64,000 bases of DNA from Candidatus Thorarchaeota archaeon (GCA_021498125.1 JAIZWL010000001.1:1-64000), one strand, 5' to 3'. Positions 47,186-57,220 are shown, counted from the first letter of the stretch. Program-made: numbers and translations. Notes: generated from the letters alone by a model not told the origin.

Positions 47186-49101
47186 ACATGTTCGGCCACT
47201 ATTGATGGATCATTTGGGAGGACTTCGGTCACTTCTGAGAGCCATCTTGGAAGAAATCTCTTGAGATAGGGGGTTGCAAATCGCTGATCAAGCAATACTA
47301 TAGCTCCCTTATCATCAAGTCTTCTCACCGGTCGTCCAGCAGCCTGTATTGCTCTTGTCATTGCGGGGAGGACATATGCGTAATCACGACCTTTGCCCCT
47401 GAATCGATCATCAAAATACTTGATGAGTGCCTCTATCCGTGGAGTGGGTCGCGCATAGGGAACACCTACTACTATTACACTATTCATAGTATAGCCTGGG
47501 AAGTCGCCCCCTTCAGAATTTCGTCCTCCCTGTACACCAAGAAGCACTGCTCCAGGCCCATCTCCCTGTTCTTTGAATTTCTCGATCAGATCGTCATTCT
47601 CTGTATTTTTCATTCCCTGTTGCTCTATGAATATCTTCTTTTTCAGCCTCTTTCCAAGACCTGCTTTAATCAGTGCTTTTGCAATCGCATAGCTTGTGGC
47701 AAAGATTCCGGTGTTTCCAGGGGTTGCATGGGCAACAGCCACGCAATGATCAACCATCATTTTGTATGTTTCTTGCGATCTTCCGGCATATGATGTGTCA
47801 AGTCCTTCAACAACGATTCCAAGTCTGTTGCGTCTGGCGAATGGGCTCTGGAATGCACGAATCTTGGCCGATGATCCTAACCCAAGCATCTCCGCATATG
47901 CTCTCAGTGGTGAAATCGTCCCCGATACTGCCACTGCGCAGTGTACTCGACTGAGGATTGGACTTGTCACTGAAGTTGGATCCAGCGCGACTAATTCCAA
48001 GGCCACACGTTTGTTCCCCCTCATCGAAGTATTGGACGATAGAATAAATGCAAAGTCATCACGTTCGGAGTAGTCCAGCCATCTGAGGAGGAACTCTGCC
48101 ACTCGATGAATGGCCGATATCGGGAATTTGCCCACTCGAACTAGGCCTTTCTTTATTTTCAATCCCAGGTCCCTCATATATGGGAGTGGTCTTCCAGTCC
48201 CCTCAAGTTTTGCGTATTTGATCGCCGTTGTATATACACTAACTGGATCAACTAACATTTCACTGTTATCAGACATATTCTCTGAGGTCTCTAATATCGT
48301 CTTGGTCAGGCCGCGTCCGAACTTTTTGGAAATTGTGTCATTGTATGTATTTGCCTCAGTCATTGATTGTCGAATTGTTCTCAGTGTCAGTGCATCACTG
48401 GCTGAATCTAATGCTGTTGTGGGGACATTGTGTGCTTCATCTTCAATGAGTACAGTCTTTGCAAGAGGGACCTCTAGTTCGGGGATGAAAGTCTCAAGAA
48501 TGAATGGATCAAAGACGTAAAGATACGACAATGCAATGACATCGACGGCCTTTGCTAACTTCTTTGCCAGCTCATACGGGCAGATCTCATGTTTCTTGGC
48601 ATATTTGACGATGTCGGGAGCTGTCAGGACACGCTTTGGCATATCTAATAACAAATCCTCGGCCGATCCCATATTTCGTAGTTTCTCGTAGAAGGGGCAT
48701 TTTCCTGCTGATTTGAGATGGCCGCAGACTTCACTGACAGGGGCGATCGAACCTGCGTTCTCGATGACAAATTCATTGATGCACATATGGCGCCTTCCAC
48801 GAAATGAAATTCCTGAAACATCTTCTCTATCTTGTATTACCGAGAGCTCTTCTACCACTCGATCCAACTGCCTGTGTGTGCGTGCGCAGTACAAGATCTT
48901 CCCATCATTTTCTTTAATCCATGGTAATACACCTGAGAGAGTGACACACGTCTTTCCAAATCCGTTTGGTGCCTCTATGCATATGTGATTGCCTTGACGA
49001 ACTGCCTCCTCAATTGTTCGCATCATCTCTTCTTGTCCCGGTCTCAATGACTTGTACGGAAAGTAGTTTGAATAGGCAGTTCTTTTCGACATGGTCCTCA
49101 T
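47164..49101 (-). CDS. xpd: XPD/Rad3-family iron-sulfur helicase
   Basis: A 645-residue 5'-3' DNA helicase. Walker A APNGFGKTCV is near residue 45 and the DEAH box near 223. Between them four cysteines (CINEF, CGHLKSAG, KCPFYEK, CPYEL) form the iron-sulfur domain at about 108-175. C-terminal motifs VPYARPTPR and QAAGRPVR are present. The start overlaps nothing; convergent overlap with the RuvC-like gene is 22 bases. Confidence 0.92.
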   Translation of the reverse strand: MRTMSKRTAYSNYFPYKSLRPGQEEMMRTIEEAVRQGNHICIEAPNGFGKTCVTLSGVLPWIKENDGKILYCARTHRQLDRVVEELSVIQDREDVSGISFRGRRHMCINEFVIENAGSIAPVSEVCGHLKSAGKCPFYEKLRNMGSAEDLLLDMPKRVLTAPDIVKYAKKHEICPYELAKKLAKAVDVIALSYLYVFDPFILETFIPELEVPLAKTVLIEDEAHNVPTTALDSASDALTLRTIRQSMTEANTYNDTISKKFGRGLTKTILETSENMSDNSEMLVDPVSVYTTAIKYAKLEGTGRPLPYMRDLGLKIKKGLVRVGKFPISAIHRVAEFLLRWLDYSERDDFAFILSSNTSMRGNKRVALELVALDPTSVTSPILSRVHCAVAVSGTISPLRAYAEMLGLGSSAKIRAFQSPFARRNRLGIVVEGLDTSYAGRSQETYKMMVDHCVAVAHATPGNTGIFATSYAIAKALIKAGLGKRLKKKIFIEQQGMKNTENDDLIEKFKEQGDGPGAVLLGVQGGRNSEGGDFPGYTMNSVIVVGVPYARPTPRIEALIKYFDDRFRGKGRDYAYVLPAMTRAIQAAGRPVRRLDDKGAIVLLDQRFATPYLKRFLPRWLSEVTEVLPNDPSIVAEHVHSFFEE

Positions 49102-49149
49102 CCAATTCAGCAGATGATATATTGATAAGGTTGACCTCTTTGTAAGACT

Positions 49150-49539
49150 GTGATACTATGGCACAATTGCCATTTGCAGACAATGTTGATGGTGTTTATA
49201 GTGGAAGGAATTGAGGATTTTACAGTGTCTATTGGTGAGACCGAGATCTTTCTCAGGATAATGCAGCTTGAGAATGGTCTCTCTGTCTTCATCTCTTCCT
49301 CCTCCCAACCCCGCCTTGGCCCAATTGCATTGGCATCCCCCCCTGCTCTTGGAGGATCAGAACCCAGTTCCAGTAGTCTATTTGGCATGGATCAAGAGGC
49401 TGCTCTGGTACGCACAATTGCTGAACGCATAGCTGTCTGGTCCAATCAATCTTGTCTTGTTGTCATATCCGTGAAGAATCTCACCCGGTCTCTGGTCATG
49501 GAGATACTTAGGTCCCTGAACTCGCATCTTTTGTCCTAA
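49150..49539 (+). CDS. Proteasome assembly chaperone 4-like protein
   Basis: About 110-129 residues. The order LENGLSVFISSSSQP, GPIALASPP, SLFGMDQEAALVRTIAERIA and CLVVISVKNL resembles the PAC4/PSMG4 family, chaperones of 20S proteasome assembly. Several starts (GTG 49150, ATG 49183, GTG 49201) are possible. No proteasome gene is adjacent. The family call rests on pattern resemblance alone and needs profile comparison. The end overlaps the opposite small zinc protein by 32 bases. Confidence 0.55.
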   Translation: MILWHNCHLQTMLMVFIVEGIEDFTVSIGETEIFLRIMQLENGLSVFISSSSQPRLGPIALASPPALGGSEPSSSSLFGMDQEAALVRTIAERIAVWSNQSCLVVISVKNLTRSLVMEILRSLNSHLLS

Positions 49540-49744
49540 GAACTTCAACAATCTCTTTGACCCAGCTGCCCGTTCCATCCAGTTCTATCACTCTGTCAAG
49601 ATACTCCTCCCATGAGATGTCTAAGGCGCGCTTCCATTTCTCATAGCTGGTCGCGAGGTTCTTTTTTGCTTCAAGATGGTAACGACAGAACCCATTATCT
49701 GCATCCTCTGAAATCCTGTTGCATATCGGGCATCTATTCATCAT
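49508..49744 (-). CDS. Small zinc-finger protein upstream unit of TopA
   Basis: A 78-residue protein starting MMNRCPICNRIS with CxxC at residues 5-8, then CRYHLEAKK near 20, giving a potential CCCH zinc site. The remainder is helical (YEKWKRALDISWEEYLDRVIEL). It follows the topoisomerase gene by 9 bases on the same strand. Similar tiny proteins with KW-S-WEEYL motifs occur in other archaea, but I know no function. Confidence 0.65.
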   Translation of the reverse strand: MMNRCPICNRISEDADNGFCRYHLEAKKNLATSYEKWKRALDISWEEYLDRVIELDGTGSWVKEIVEVLRTKDASSGT

Positions 49745-49753
49745 GGATCTCTC

Positions 49754-51859
49754 CTATTTCTTCCGCTTAGTCCTCCTCTCCTGTAAGGCCGCGATATCCT
49801 TCTGCCGGCCGGGGCACTCGGCCCAATTAATGCACGTTTCCCATGTTCTTCGACCGGAGACTATCTTGATTATCTGATACCCGCAAAACTCGCATTTTTT
49901 ATCAAGAGGTACTATGGTCCCTCTCTGGGGTAAGGGGAATGTCTGGTCACAACCACCCTCCTTGTATCTTGAGCATCCAAGAAATCGTTTTCCTGTCTTC
50001 GGAGATCTAACAATTACAAGGGTTCCTTCACCACACTTGGGGCATGGTCCTATCTCCTGTTGCTCCCTCCAGTATCGTTGTAAGCCCTCTACCAGTTCTT
50101 GCCCAATTATTTTCTCTTGATTGCGAAAGTTATCAAGGATATCTAGCAGCTCCATCTTGGCAGCGTCTAATACTTCTGTCCGAGATCGTTTTCCTTCACG
50201 AATCTGTTCCATCTCTTGTTCAAGGTGTTTAGTAAAATCCACCGAGAGTATTTTTGGGATGTGATTTTCAAGGGTCTCAAAGACCGCATACCCTAGTGTG
50301 GAGATCTCAAATCGATCATTGAGCGTATAGCCACGTGACTTGAGAGAATCGACAATTCCTGCCCGTGTTGCTTTTGTTCCTAGGTTCTCACGTTCCATTT
50401 GTTTTAGAAGACTGGACGGGTTGAATCTGGCCGGAGGCGCCTCGTATTTCTCATCCGTTCGAATCGATTCTATCTTGACCAAATCGCCCTCTTCTATCTG
50501 AGGCAATTCTTGTTCTTCAAACCTTGTATATTTTCCATAGAGAAGGATCCATCCTGGTTCTAGTATTCGCTTTCCTCTCAGATAGAATGTATGTGTTTCA
50601 TACTCGAGATCTGCTCTTGTGCTCTCTCTCTTTGAACCTTGACCAAATAAGGCAAGAAATCTGCAGACAATTAAATCATACACTTTTTTCTCACTTGGAG
50701 TAAGGCGTCTGTCAGGTCTCTTTCCAGTGGGATGGATTGCAGGATGGGCCGGATCATCCTTCTTCCCCTGCATAGGGGTTTTGCGTCCTCCCCTGAGAAC
50801 TATGTCTACAAGCTTAGAGTATGTCTTTTGTGCCCTAAGATCCGAGAGAATTTTCCCGGTGTCAATATTGGGTGGTATTTTCTGGCTTGATGTACGAGGG
50901 TATGATATCAACGCATCAAGATAGAGTCGTTGCGCCAGTGCCAGTGTTCTGCTCGGCTTGAATCCAAAGTGTCTGTATGCTTCACTCTGAAGCCCACTAA
51001 GATTGAATGGTATTGGTGGTGCTACAGAGATAATTGTGCTTTTGATCTTGCTGACAGTAAGCATCTGGTTCGTGAGGTCTTGAACGATCTTTTTGGCCTC
51101 TTGATATATGTCGATGCGCCGGCGTGAATATTCGAGTTGCACCTTACTATCTTTGAACGTACCAATGGCATCAATCGTCCAGTAGGGTACTGGGACAAAT
51201 GTGTTGATCTCTCTCTCTCGTTCTGCAACAAATGCGAGTACTGGTCCCTGAACTCGCCCAGTTGACACGATCTTAAACCATCCACTAGCACGTTTAATTG
51301 CTAATGTGAGTGCCCGTGTGAGGTTGATCCCATATAGCCAATCGACCAAGTGTCGAGTGCACCCCGACTCGATCATTGGGAAATCGAGACTGTCCGACAT
51401 ATCCCTGTACGCCTGCTCAATCTCTTCTCTTGTCAATGTTGAGAATCTCATGCGGCTGGCCCTGTTGGGGTCGCTCTTGCATGCATATTTTAGAGTCAAG
51501 TATCCAATTAGACTGCCTTCAATGTCATAGTCTGTTGCAATCACAAATTTGTCTATTTCTCGAGAGAGCCGTTTGATGAGATTGATTATGGTCTTTGTCG
51601 CACCTGCCTTTTTATCAACTTCATATTTTGGAACCCATTGCGTTTTCAATCTTGGATACGTCCATCCCTTCTCGATCTGTTTTAACTCGAAGAGGTGACC
51701 TAGCGCATAGACAACTAATATGGAATCACCGCCCCTCTTACACTCAAAGTATGAGGCCTTTCTCTTCTTGATTGTCTGAGGTGAATGCTTCTCGTCAAGG
51801 GCGTACGCGATTCTCTCCGCAGCCATAGGTTTCTCAGAGATTACCATGATTCGTGCCAA
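49754..51859 (-). CDS. topA: DNA topoisomerase I (type IA)
   Basis: Relaxes negative supercoils by passing one strand, 701 residues. The Toprim region IVISEKPMAAERIA...ATDYDIEGSLIG begins the protein; the catalytic Tyr lies in ISYPRTSSQK near residue 317. Two C-terminal zinc ribbons, CPKCGEGTL...CSRY and CEFCGYQI...CINWAECPG, follow near 605-690. It lacks a reverse gyrase helicase, fitting a non-hyperthermophile. The small zinc protein follows in the same unit. Confidence 0.95.
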   Translation of the reverse strand: MARIMVISEKPMAAERIAYALDEKHSPQTIKKRKASYFECKRGGDSILVVYALGHLFELKQIEKGWTYPRLKTQWVPKYEVDKKAGATKTIINLIKRLSREIDKFVIATDYDIEGSLIGYLTLKYACKSDPNRASRMRFSTLTREEIEQAYRDMSDSLDFPMIESGCTRHLVDWLYGINLTRALTLAIKRASGWFKIVSTGRVQGPVLAFVAEREREINTFVPVPYWTIDAIGTFKDSKVQLEYSRRRIDIYQEAKKIVQDLTNQMLTVSKIKSTIISVAPPIPFNLSGLQSEAYRHFGFKPSRTLALAQRLYLDALISYPRTSSQKIPPNIDTGKILSDLRAQKTYSKLVDIVLRGGRKTPMQGKKDDPAHPAIHPTGKRPDRRLTPSEKKVYDLIVCRFLALFGQGSKRESTRADLEYETHTFYLRGKRILEPGWILLYGKYTRFEEQELPQIEEGDLVKIESIRTDEKYEAPPARFNPSSLLKQMERENLGTKATRAGIVDSLKSRGYTLNDRFEISTLGYAVFETLENHIPKILSVDFTKHLEQEMEQIREGKRSRTEVLDAAKMELLDILDNFRNQEKIIGQELVEGLQRYWREQQEIGPCPKCGEGTLVIVRSPKTGKRFLGCSRYKEGGCDQTFPLPQRGTIVPLDKKCEFCGYQIIKIVSGRRTWETCINWAECPGRQKDIAALQERRTKRKK

Positions 51860-51922
51860 AGGCAGTCCCTCCAGCCTTGGTTCGGAATGTTGCTATTATA
51901 GTACAACACTACTTCTCGCGAT

Positions 51923-51937
51923 AGTCTTAAAAGCCGT
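51923..51937. promoter_or_regulatory. TATA-like element between topA and the OSTC-like gene
   Basis: AGTCTTAAAAGCCGT is TATA-like on the plus strand about 35 bases before the OSTC-like start; its reverse, CTTTTAAGAC, could serve topA. Confidence 0.4.
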
Positions 51938-51967
51938 CCGCCATCTCGCTCCCTGAGGTTACCCCCA

Positions 51968-52384
51968 ATGAAACTCTGGTGGCCAAAGTTCATCGTAAAA
52001 CCACAGGTGCGTCTGGCTCGACCACGTTTTGGAGCGCCAACTCGTCCTCCTGATATTGTAGTCTTTGGAGTGATGTTTGTATTTGTTCTGTTTATCCTTG
52101 GTGGGAATATCTATACACTTGTAAAAAATCCGCCTCCCATTGCTGGTGGGCAGAATGGCGAACCTATTTTGGTAATTAGGGGTCTCGATCTACAGCTAGG
52201 CTTAGAAGGACTAGTGGCCTCAGTTGTGATTTTCATCGGCACAATTGGACTAGGTCTATTATACTACTCCTCAAAATATGTATTCCAGCCGGGGTATGCC
52301 ACTCGATTAATGGTGCTTGGATCTCTGCTTGCAGGTGTGGCCTATCTTATTATGACATATCTTCTTGGGCTCAAGATTGGATGA
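51968..52384 (+). CDS. OSTC/Ost3-6-like oligosaccharyltransferase subunit
   Basis: A 138-residue membrane protein with three or four hydrophobic segments. The first helix ends LGGNIYTLVKNPPP, where eukaryotic OSTC has TGGIIYDVIVEPPS. GLEGLVASVVIFIGTIGLGLLYYSSK parallels OSTC's [23 protein letters not shown], and a final helix matches in place. OSTC is an accessory subunit of the eukaryotic oligosaccharyltransferase. The catalytic STT3 is 1.9 kb downstream on the same strand with only the gcvT and gcvH genes between, which supports the call. Confidence 0.7.
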   Translation: MKLWWPKFIVKPQVRLARPRFGAPTRPPDIVVFGVMFVFVLFILGGNIYTLVKNPPPIAGGQNGEPILVIRGLDLQLGLEGLVASVVIFIGTIGLGLLYYSSKYVFQPGYATRLMVLGSLLAGVAYLIMTYLLGLKIG

Positions 52385-52385
52385 T

Positions 52386-52418
52386 TGCTGCACTCGATGC
52401 AGCACTCCCTCTTTTTAT
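52386..52418 (+). terminator. Terminator after the OSTC-like gene
   Basis: A 7-bp stem TGCTGCA/TGCAGCA with a five-base loop is followed by CTCCCTCTTTTTATT. Confidence 0.7.
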
Positions 52419-52533
52419 TCTTATTTTTCATGGTGAGTTATTGAAGTAATATGAGCTGGCTCCCTACTTGTTGCTATGGAAGAAAATAAAACCTTGCTAA
52501 TATGCGATAGAAGTGATGCAGCAAGGTGATATT

Positions 52534-53682
52534 ATGAGCAGCGAACCTAAGAGAACTCATCTTTATGAATGGCATAAGGCCCATGGTGATGTCATTGATT
52601 TTGCGGGTTGGTTAATGCCTGTGCGCTATACGGACATACGTGAAGAGCACATGGCTGTAAGGGACTCCGTTGGCATCTTTGATACCACTCATATGTTCCG
52701 ATTTCTTGTTGAAGGTCCTCAGGCTGTCGAATTTCTCCAGACCCTGACCTCTAATAACGTGCGAAAGCTCAAGGAGCATATGGGGCATTATACTACCTGT
52801 TTAAACGAGCATGGTGGAATTCATGATGATCTAATGCTCTATCATATTGAGGATGACAAGTTCATTTGGGTCACTAATGCTGGCAACGGTCCTAAGATCT
52901 GGAACCATATGAAACAGCACGCCTCTGATTTTGAAGTTCACATTTCAGATTTATCCCGTGATATAGTTATGATTGCTGTACAAGGCCCGAAGTCTTTAGC
53001 CATGATGTCGCAGATTGCGGGAACTGATATCTCAGCACTTCCACGATTAAGTATCACAAAAATGGATCTACTTGGTAGTACTTGCTACCTTTGCAGGACT
53101 GGATACACTGGCGAGGCTGGCGTGGAAATACTCTTGTTGGATACACCCTTCAATGATGCTGGCATAAAGAAAGCCATTTCCTTTTGGGAGGGGCTTCTCT
53201 CTGCTGGGGCCGAGTTTGGGGTGAAACCTTGTGGGCTGGGGGCACGCGATTCTACTCGATTGGAGGCTGGCTTTGTGCTCTACGGGAATGAGCTTGACGA
53301 GAATACCTCACCCATTGAGGCGCGAGTTCCGTATGCGGTCAAGTTCAAAGTAGACCCTCACTACATAGGTTACGATGTTGTTTTACGCCACAAAAAAGAA
53401 GGTGTAACAAAGACGCGTATTGGCTTTGTAATGATTGATCGAGGTATCCCCCGGCATGGGTACGATATTCTCATTAATGATGAGAAAGTTGGCGTGGTTA
53501 CCAGTGGTGGTCTGTCGCCCATCTTACAAAAGGGCATTGGAATGGGTTATATCAAACCCGATCTAGTTTCTGATGGTGATGTCATACAGATTGATCTTAA
53601 GGGTCGTATACGGCGTGCAGAGGTCAAGACTTGGCCGTTCTATGATCCCGATCGATATGGCGCCACACGAAAAAGCGAATGA
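52534..53682 (+). CDS. gcvT: Glycine cleavage system T protein (aminomethyltransferase)
   Basis: Transfers the methylene group from aminomethyl-H protein to tetrahydropterin, releasing ammonia. About 382 residues from ATG 52534, preceded by AAGGTGAT. The folate-binding segment FDTTHMFRFLVEGP near residue 47 and the RTGYTGEAGVEI loop near 187 are conserved. gcvH follows in the same direction. The P and L proteins are not in the window, but SHMT, which shares the one-carbon pool, is. Confidence 0.93.
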   Translation: MSSEPKRTHLYEWHKAHGDVIDFAGWLMPVRYTDIREEHMAVRDSVGIFDTTHMFRFLVEGPQAVEFLQTLTSNNVRKLKEHMGHYTTCLNEHGGIHDDLMLYHIEDDKFIWVTNAGNGPKIWNHMKQHASDFEVHISDLSRDIVMIAVQGPKSLAMMSQIAGTDISALPRLSITKMDLLGSTCYLCRTGYTGEAGVEILLLDTPFNDAGIKKAISFWEGLLSAGAEFGVKPCGLGARDSTRLEAGFVLYGNELDENTSPIEARVPYAVKFKVDPHYIGYDVVLRHKKEGVTKTRIGFVMIDRGIPRHGYDILINDEKVGVVTSGGLSPILQKGIGMGYIKPDLVSDGDVIQIDLKGRIRRAEVKTWPFYDPDRYGATRKSE

Positions 53683-53699
53683 GTTTCGGCTATGGTAAG

Positions 53700-53714
53700 T
53701 GATTTAAAGAAATA
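53700..53714 (+). promoter_or_regulatory. TATA-like element before gcvH
   Basis: TGATTTAAAGAAATA in the 61-base gap between gcvT and gcvH could give gcvH its own promoter. Confidence 0.4.
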
Positions 53715-53743
53715 TAGCAGGGCATCAAGACAGGTGGACTCTA

Positions 53744-54139
53744 ATGAGCGAAGGAACAAAAGTGGTCGATGGACTCTATTACAGCAAGGACCATGAATGG
53801 GCCAAAGTCGAGGGTGACATTGTCACTATTGGTATTACTGATCATGCTCAGCACTCTCTGCATGAAATCACTTATGTTGAACTCAGCGAGGTCGGCTCGG
53901 TCATCAAAGCTGGTGAAGAGTGTGGTCTAGTTGAGTCTATGAAGGCATCTTCCGATATTCTCTCTCCACTTAGTGGTGAGATTGTGGAAGTGAATTCCGA
54001 GCTTGAAGATGCTCCTGAAGTTGTCAATGAAGACCCTTATGGCAAAGGTTGGCTATTCAAGCTCAGGCCATCAAACCTAGATGCTGAACTCAAGGATCTG
54101 ATGGATAGTAAGGCTTACGCCGAATTGATTGCGCAATAG
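53744..54139 (+). CDS. gcvH: Glycine cleavage system H protein
   Basis: The lipoyl carrier of the glycine cleavage complex, 131 residues. The lipoylated Lys lies in [22 protein letters not shown] near residue 67. [13 protein letters not shown] opens the protein and [12 protein letters not shown] ends the domain. It sits after gcvT. A GC-poor tail with a weak GGAGA/TCTCC stem and CCTCTTTTTTG terminator follows. Confidence 0.94.
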   Translation: MSEGTKVVDGLYYSKDHEWAKVEGDIVTIGITDHAQHSLHEITYVELSEVGSVIKAGEECGLVESMKASSDILSPLSGEIVEVNSELEDAPEVVNEDPYGKGWLFKLRPSNLDAELKDLMDSKAYAELIAQ

Positions 54140-54222
54140 ATTTCGATTGAGGAGACCTCTCATTAGGAGACGTTCTCCCCTCTTTTTTGTTGGATGATAG
54201 TACAGCGCTCTCTCAAACGCAA

Positions 54223-54235
54223 CCTTTTTAGATAC
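54223..54235 (+). promoter_or_regulatory. Probable promoter of the STT3 gene
   Basis: CCTTTTTAGATAC is TATA-like, about 35 bases before the STT3 start. Confidence 0.45.
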
Positions 54236-54267
54236 TCTACAGACTGCTGCGGGTGATTCGAGTCTGT

Positions 54268-57051
54268 ATGGAGAGCGCACTAGGTATGACCAAGCTCAAA
54301 CGATTCAAACGATCCTCTGAACGCTTCCTCAAACAGGTCTTTCACAAGCCAAAGGCGAAGATCTCCCGAGGATCCGTAATGATTGTGGTCACTATGACTA
54401 TAGTCTTCTTTTCCTCGCTCGCCTTACGATTGCTTCCTATGATCAATGCCCAGCCAATCGTACGTGCGTTCGACCCATGGTTCCAACTCAAAGTGACCCG
54501 TTATATTACCGAAAATGGCTATGGTGCCTTCTTCTCATGGTATGATGACACATCTTGGGTTCCATTTGGGCATGATATAACAACAGCCGCATATGTTGGT
54601 GTACCTTTCACAAGTGCATTTCTCTACTTTGCAGCTAATGCATTGGGCCTCGGAGTCGATGTCACCTTTGTGTCAATTGTGATGCCCGCTCTACTCGGTG
54701 CAATCACCACAATTGTCGCCTTCTTCCTTGGTCGTGAACTCTACAACAACACTGTCGGAATGCTCAGTGCTCTCTTTATGGGATATATGCCTGCATTCCT
54801 CCAGAGAACTGTTGTGGGTTTCTTTGATAATGAATGTGTGGGCGTTCTTGCCATCGTCCTAGGTCTGTTCTTCTTTGTACGGGCCCTAAAACGTGACTCT
54901 TTGGCTTCCGCTGTGGGTGCAGGAGTATCCGTCGGCTATCTTCTTGCCTCTTGGGGTGCATCAGACTTTCTGATTGATCTCTTTGCAATGTATGCATTTC
55001 TTATGCTGATTGCTGGGAAATACAGTCGTCGGTTGTTATCGACCTATACGCTCACTATGACTATAGGATTCTTTATTGGTTGTCTGGTGCCACGTAACAG
55101 TTTTGATAAACTCACAACTTTTTCCTTCTTGGTGCCAATTGGCGTAGGTGTTCTTCTGGCGGGTTTTGAGATCTGGACTCGGATTGGTGGTTATCGTGAG
55201 ACCACTGCTGCTGCTCTCTCACCACATATGAAGCCTCTTCTTCTCTCTCTTATTATGCCCGCTGTGGCTGTTTCAGGTTATTTCATTTACGCAAATAATT
55301 CAGATTTAACAATTCGAACGGCTTCTTCGAATCCGTTCCTCACTCTTGGTGGGAAGTTCCTTACAGTCATAAACCCATTTTATAGACTGGACCAGCGAAT
55401 CTTTGCTTCTGTTGCAGAGCATCTTCCTAGCCCATGGTCTACATTCTATAATACTCTACTAGTTCTCATCTTCTTCTTCCCCTTGGGCATGTATTTCTTG
55501 TTCAAGCGTGGACACGATGAGGATTGGCTGATTCTTCTTTATGGGCTCACTTCAGTCTACTTTACGGGTAGCATGATTCGGCTTGGGCTTATTCTTGCTC
55601 CTGGAGTGGCGGTACTGGCCGCTGTGGCTGTAAATAATATTCTCTCGCCGTTTGCGAAGATCGTAACACAGTCATCGGTCTTTGAACGGCGTCGGTTCCG
55701 TGTCAGTTCATCTCTCACATCAGAACAGGCTCTCATCACCTATGGTTTCATTGCGATTGTCCTCTCGATGGCCGTACTTGGTGGAGTGAACTATACATCT
55801 ACACAGGTCGGGCGTCCTGAATTTGCATCGGGCAAGCTTTCTGATGGTGCAAAGTACACGGACTGGCAGACTGCTATGAACTTCGTACGAAATGTTCTCC
55901 CACCATCCGCTACAATAGCTAGCTGGTGGGACTATGGATATTGGATAAATAGTGCAGGGGATGGACGTACTATTGTTGATAACTCCACGCATAATCGAAC
56001 ACAGATTGCGCTGATGGGGTACGCGATGATGGCACTCAATCTGACAGAGTCATTGCGTGTGTTCCGGCAGTGGAATACCACCCATGTACTTGTCTACTGG
56101 GGCCACCGAATCTCCGGATTTGGTGGTGACGAGGGCAAGTGGCCATGGATGGTCCGGATCGCGGAGGACAGATTCGGTTCGAGTATGATAGATGATGCCA
56201 CCTATCTTGGTGACAATCCCAATACTCCTGATACTGTCGAAACCGAGTACACACAGGATGCTTTCTTCCAGTCCACAATCTACAAACTCATGCTTTATGG
56301 TGAGCCACGCTCAGAACAGGAGGCCAATAACATGGGCCTCTCTGATTCTCGTAAGGCTGTCGATTTCCAAGGATACTTCAAAGATCCTGATACACGTTGG
56401 GTTGAAAATATTCCAACCAATCTTCATAATGCCTTCAAGCTTGTGCATGTGAGTGCAGAGTACGGTCTTGTGAAGATATACGAAATCGACTATACCCTGC
56501 TTGATCAGGCCCTTAACAGGTCAGCAGCAGACTGGAAGATTGAAAAGGATTCCCTCAGCGATATGAGTCTTGATGGCTCCCTCTCCACCGCTGAGAAGGG
56601 CTATAGCAGCTATGATGTCATCTTTGGAGGTGACTACAAAGCAACTGTCTATACGCGCTCTAATGGTACCCATATGTACTACGGCATCAAGATGGATTCC
56701 TTTGATAATCTCAGGGACTCTTTAGGCATCCAGATTGCTCCACTTAGTGGCACAACCTATTCAGACATCCGAGCTGTCAATTATGACGGTCATGATGCCT
56801 ATGATGGGCATGTAAGCTTTGATGGGTCATGGAATCTTGATTCCACGGGAGCAACCGCATCGGAATTTGCTTATGGTAAGGGTGTGGTTGAGTTTCTTGT
56901 CCCGCTGAATGCTACGGACACACAGGATGTTATGATGGAAGAGGGAATGAATTATCGTATTCGGCTGTTCTTCTGGAATAACATTAACATTGGCGAACCC
57001 ACATATGCATCCGACTGGAATACTTTCTGGGTTCCAATCGAGTTATACTAG
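54268..57051 (+). CDS. aglB: Oligosaccharyltransferase catalytic subunit STT3/AglB
   Basis: Transfers lipid-linked glycan to Asn of N-X-S/T in secreted proteins. It has 927 residues from ATG 54268; GTG 54253 and a later ATG are alternatives. A first luminal loop bears the catalytic AFDPWFQLK segment near residue 70, then about eleven to thirteen membrane helices. The peptide-binding WWDYG is near residue 552, followed by a DNSTHN region and a C-terminal globular domain. The OSTC-like gene nearby suggests a multi-subunit complex. Confidence 0.94.
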   Translation: MESALGMTKLKRFKRSSERFLKQVFHKPKAKISRGSVMIVVTMTIVFFSSLALRLLPMINAQPIVRAFDPWFQLKVTRYITENGYGAFFSWYDDTSWVPFGHDITTAAYVGVPFTSAFLYFAANALGLGVDVTFVSIVMPALLGAITTIVAFFLGRELYNNTVGMLSALFMGYMPAFLQRTVVGFFDNECVGVLAIVLGLFFFVRALKRDSLASAVGAGVSVGYLLASWGASDFLIDLFAMYAFLMLIAGKYSRRLLSTYTLTMTIGFFIGCLVPRNSFDKLTTFSFLVPIGVGVLLAGFEIWTRIGGYRETTAAALSPHMKPLLLSLIMPAVAVSGYFIYANNSDLTIRTASSNPFLTLGGKFLTVINPFYRLDQRIFASVAEHLPSPWSTFYNTLLVLIFFFPLGMYFLFKRGHDEDWLILLYGLTSVYFTGSMIRLGLILAPGVAVLAAVAVNNILSPFAKIVTQSSVFERRRFRVSSSLTSEQALITYGFIAIVLSMAVLGGVNYTSTQVGRPEFASGKLSDGAKYTDWQTAMNFVRNVLPPSATIASWWDYGYWINSAGDGRTIVDNSTHNRTQIALMGYAMMALNLTESLRVFRQWNTTHVLVYWGHRISGFGGDEGKWPWMVRIAEDRFGSSMIDDATYLGDNPNTPDTVETEYTQDAFFQSTIYKLMLYGEPRSEQEANNMGLSDSRKAVDFQGYFKDPDTRWVENIPTNLHNAFKLVHVSAEYGLVKIYEIDYTLLDQALNRSAADWKIEKDSLSDMSLDGSLSTAEKGYSSYDVIFGGDYKATVYTRSNGTHMYYGIKMDSFDNLRDSLGIQIAPLSGTTYSDIRAVNYDGHDAYDGHVSFDGSWNLDSTGATASEFAYGKGVVEFLVPLNATDTQDVMMEEGMNYRIRLFFWNNINIGEPTYASDWNTFWVPIELY

Positions 57052-57220
57052 TGGAATACACATATACACTGGCAAGGTCACTCCGCCTTGCCATCTCTTC
57101 TCTTTTTCTTATAAATCAATGATCTCTGTAGGAATCAATATTTCTGGCCATCAAGACATCTTCAAAACAGTATGTCATTTACTAATTGGTATGTCGGTGA
57201 TCAGTTCTCAAAATCTTCCA

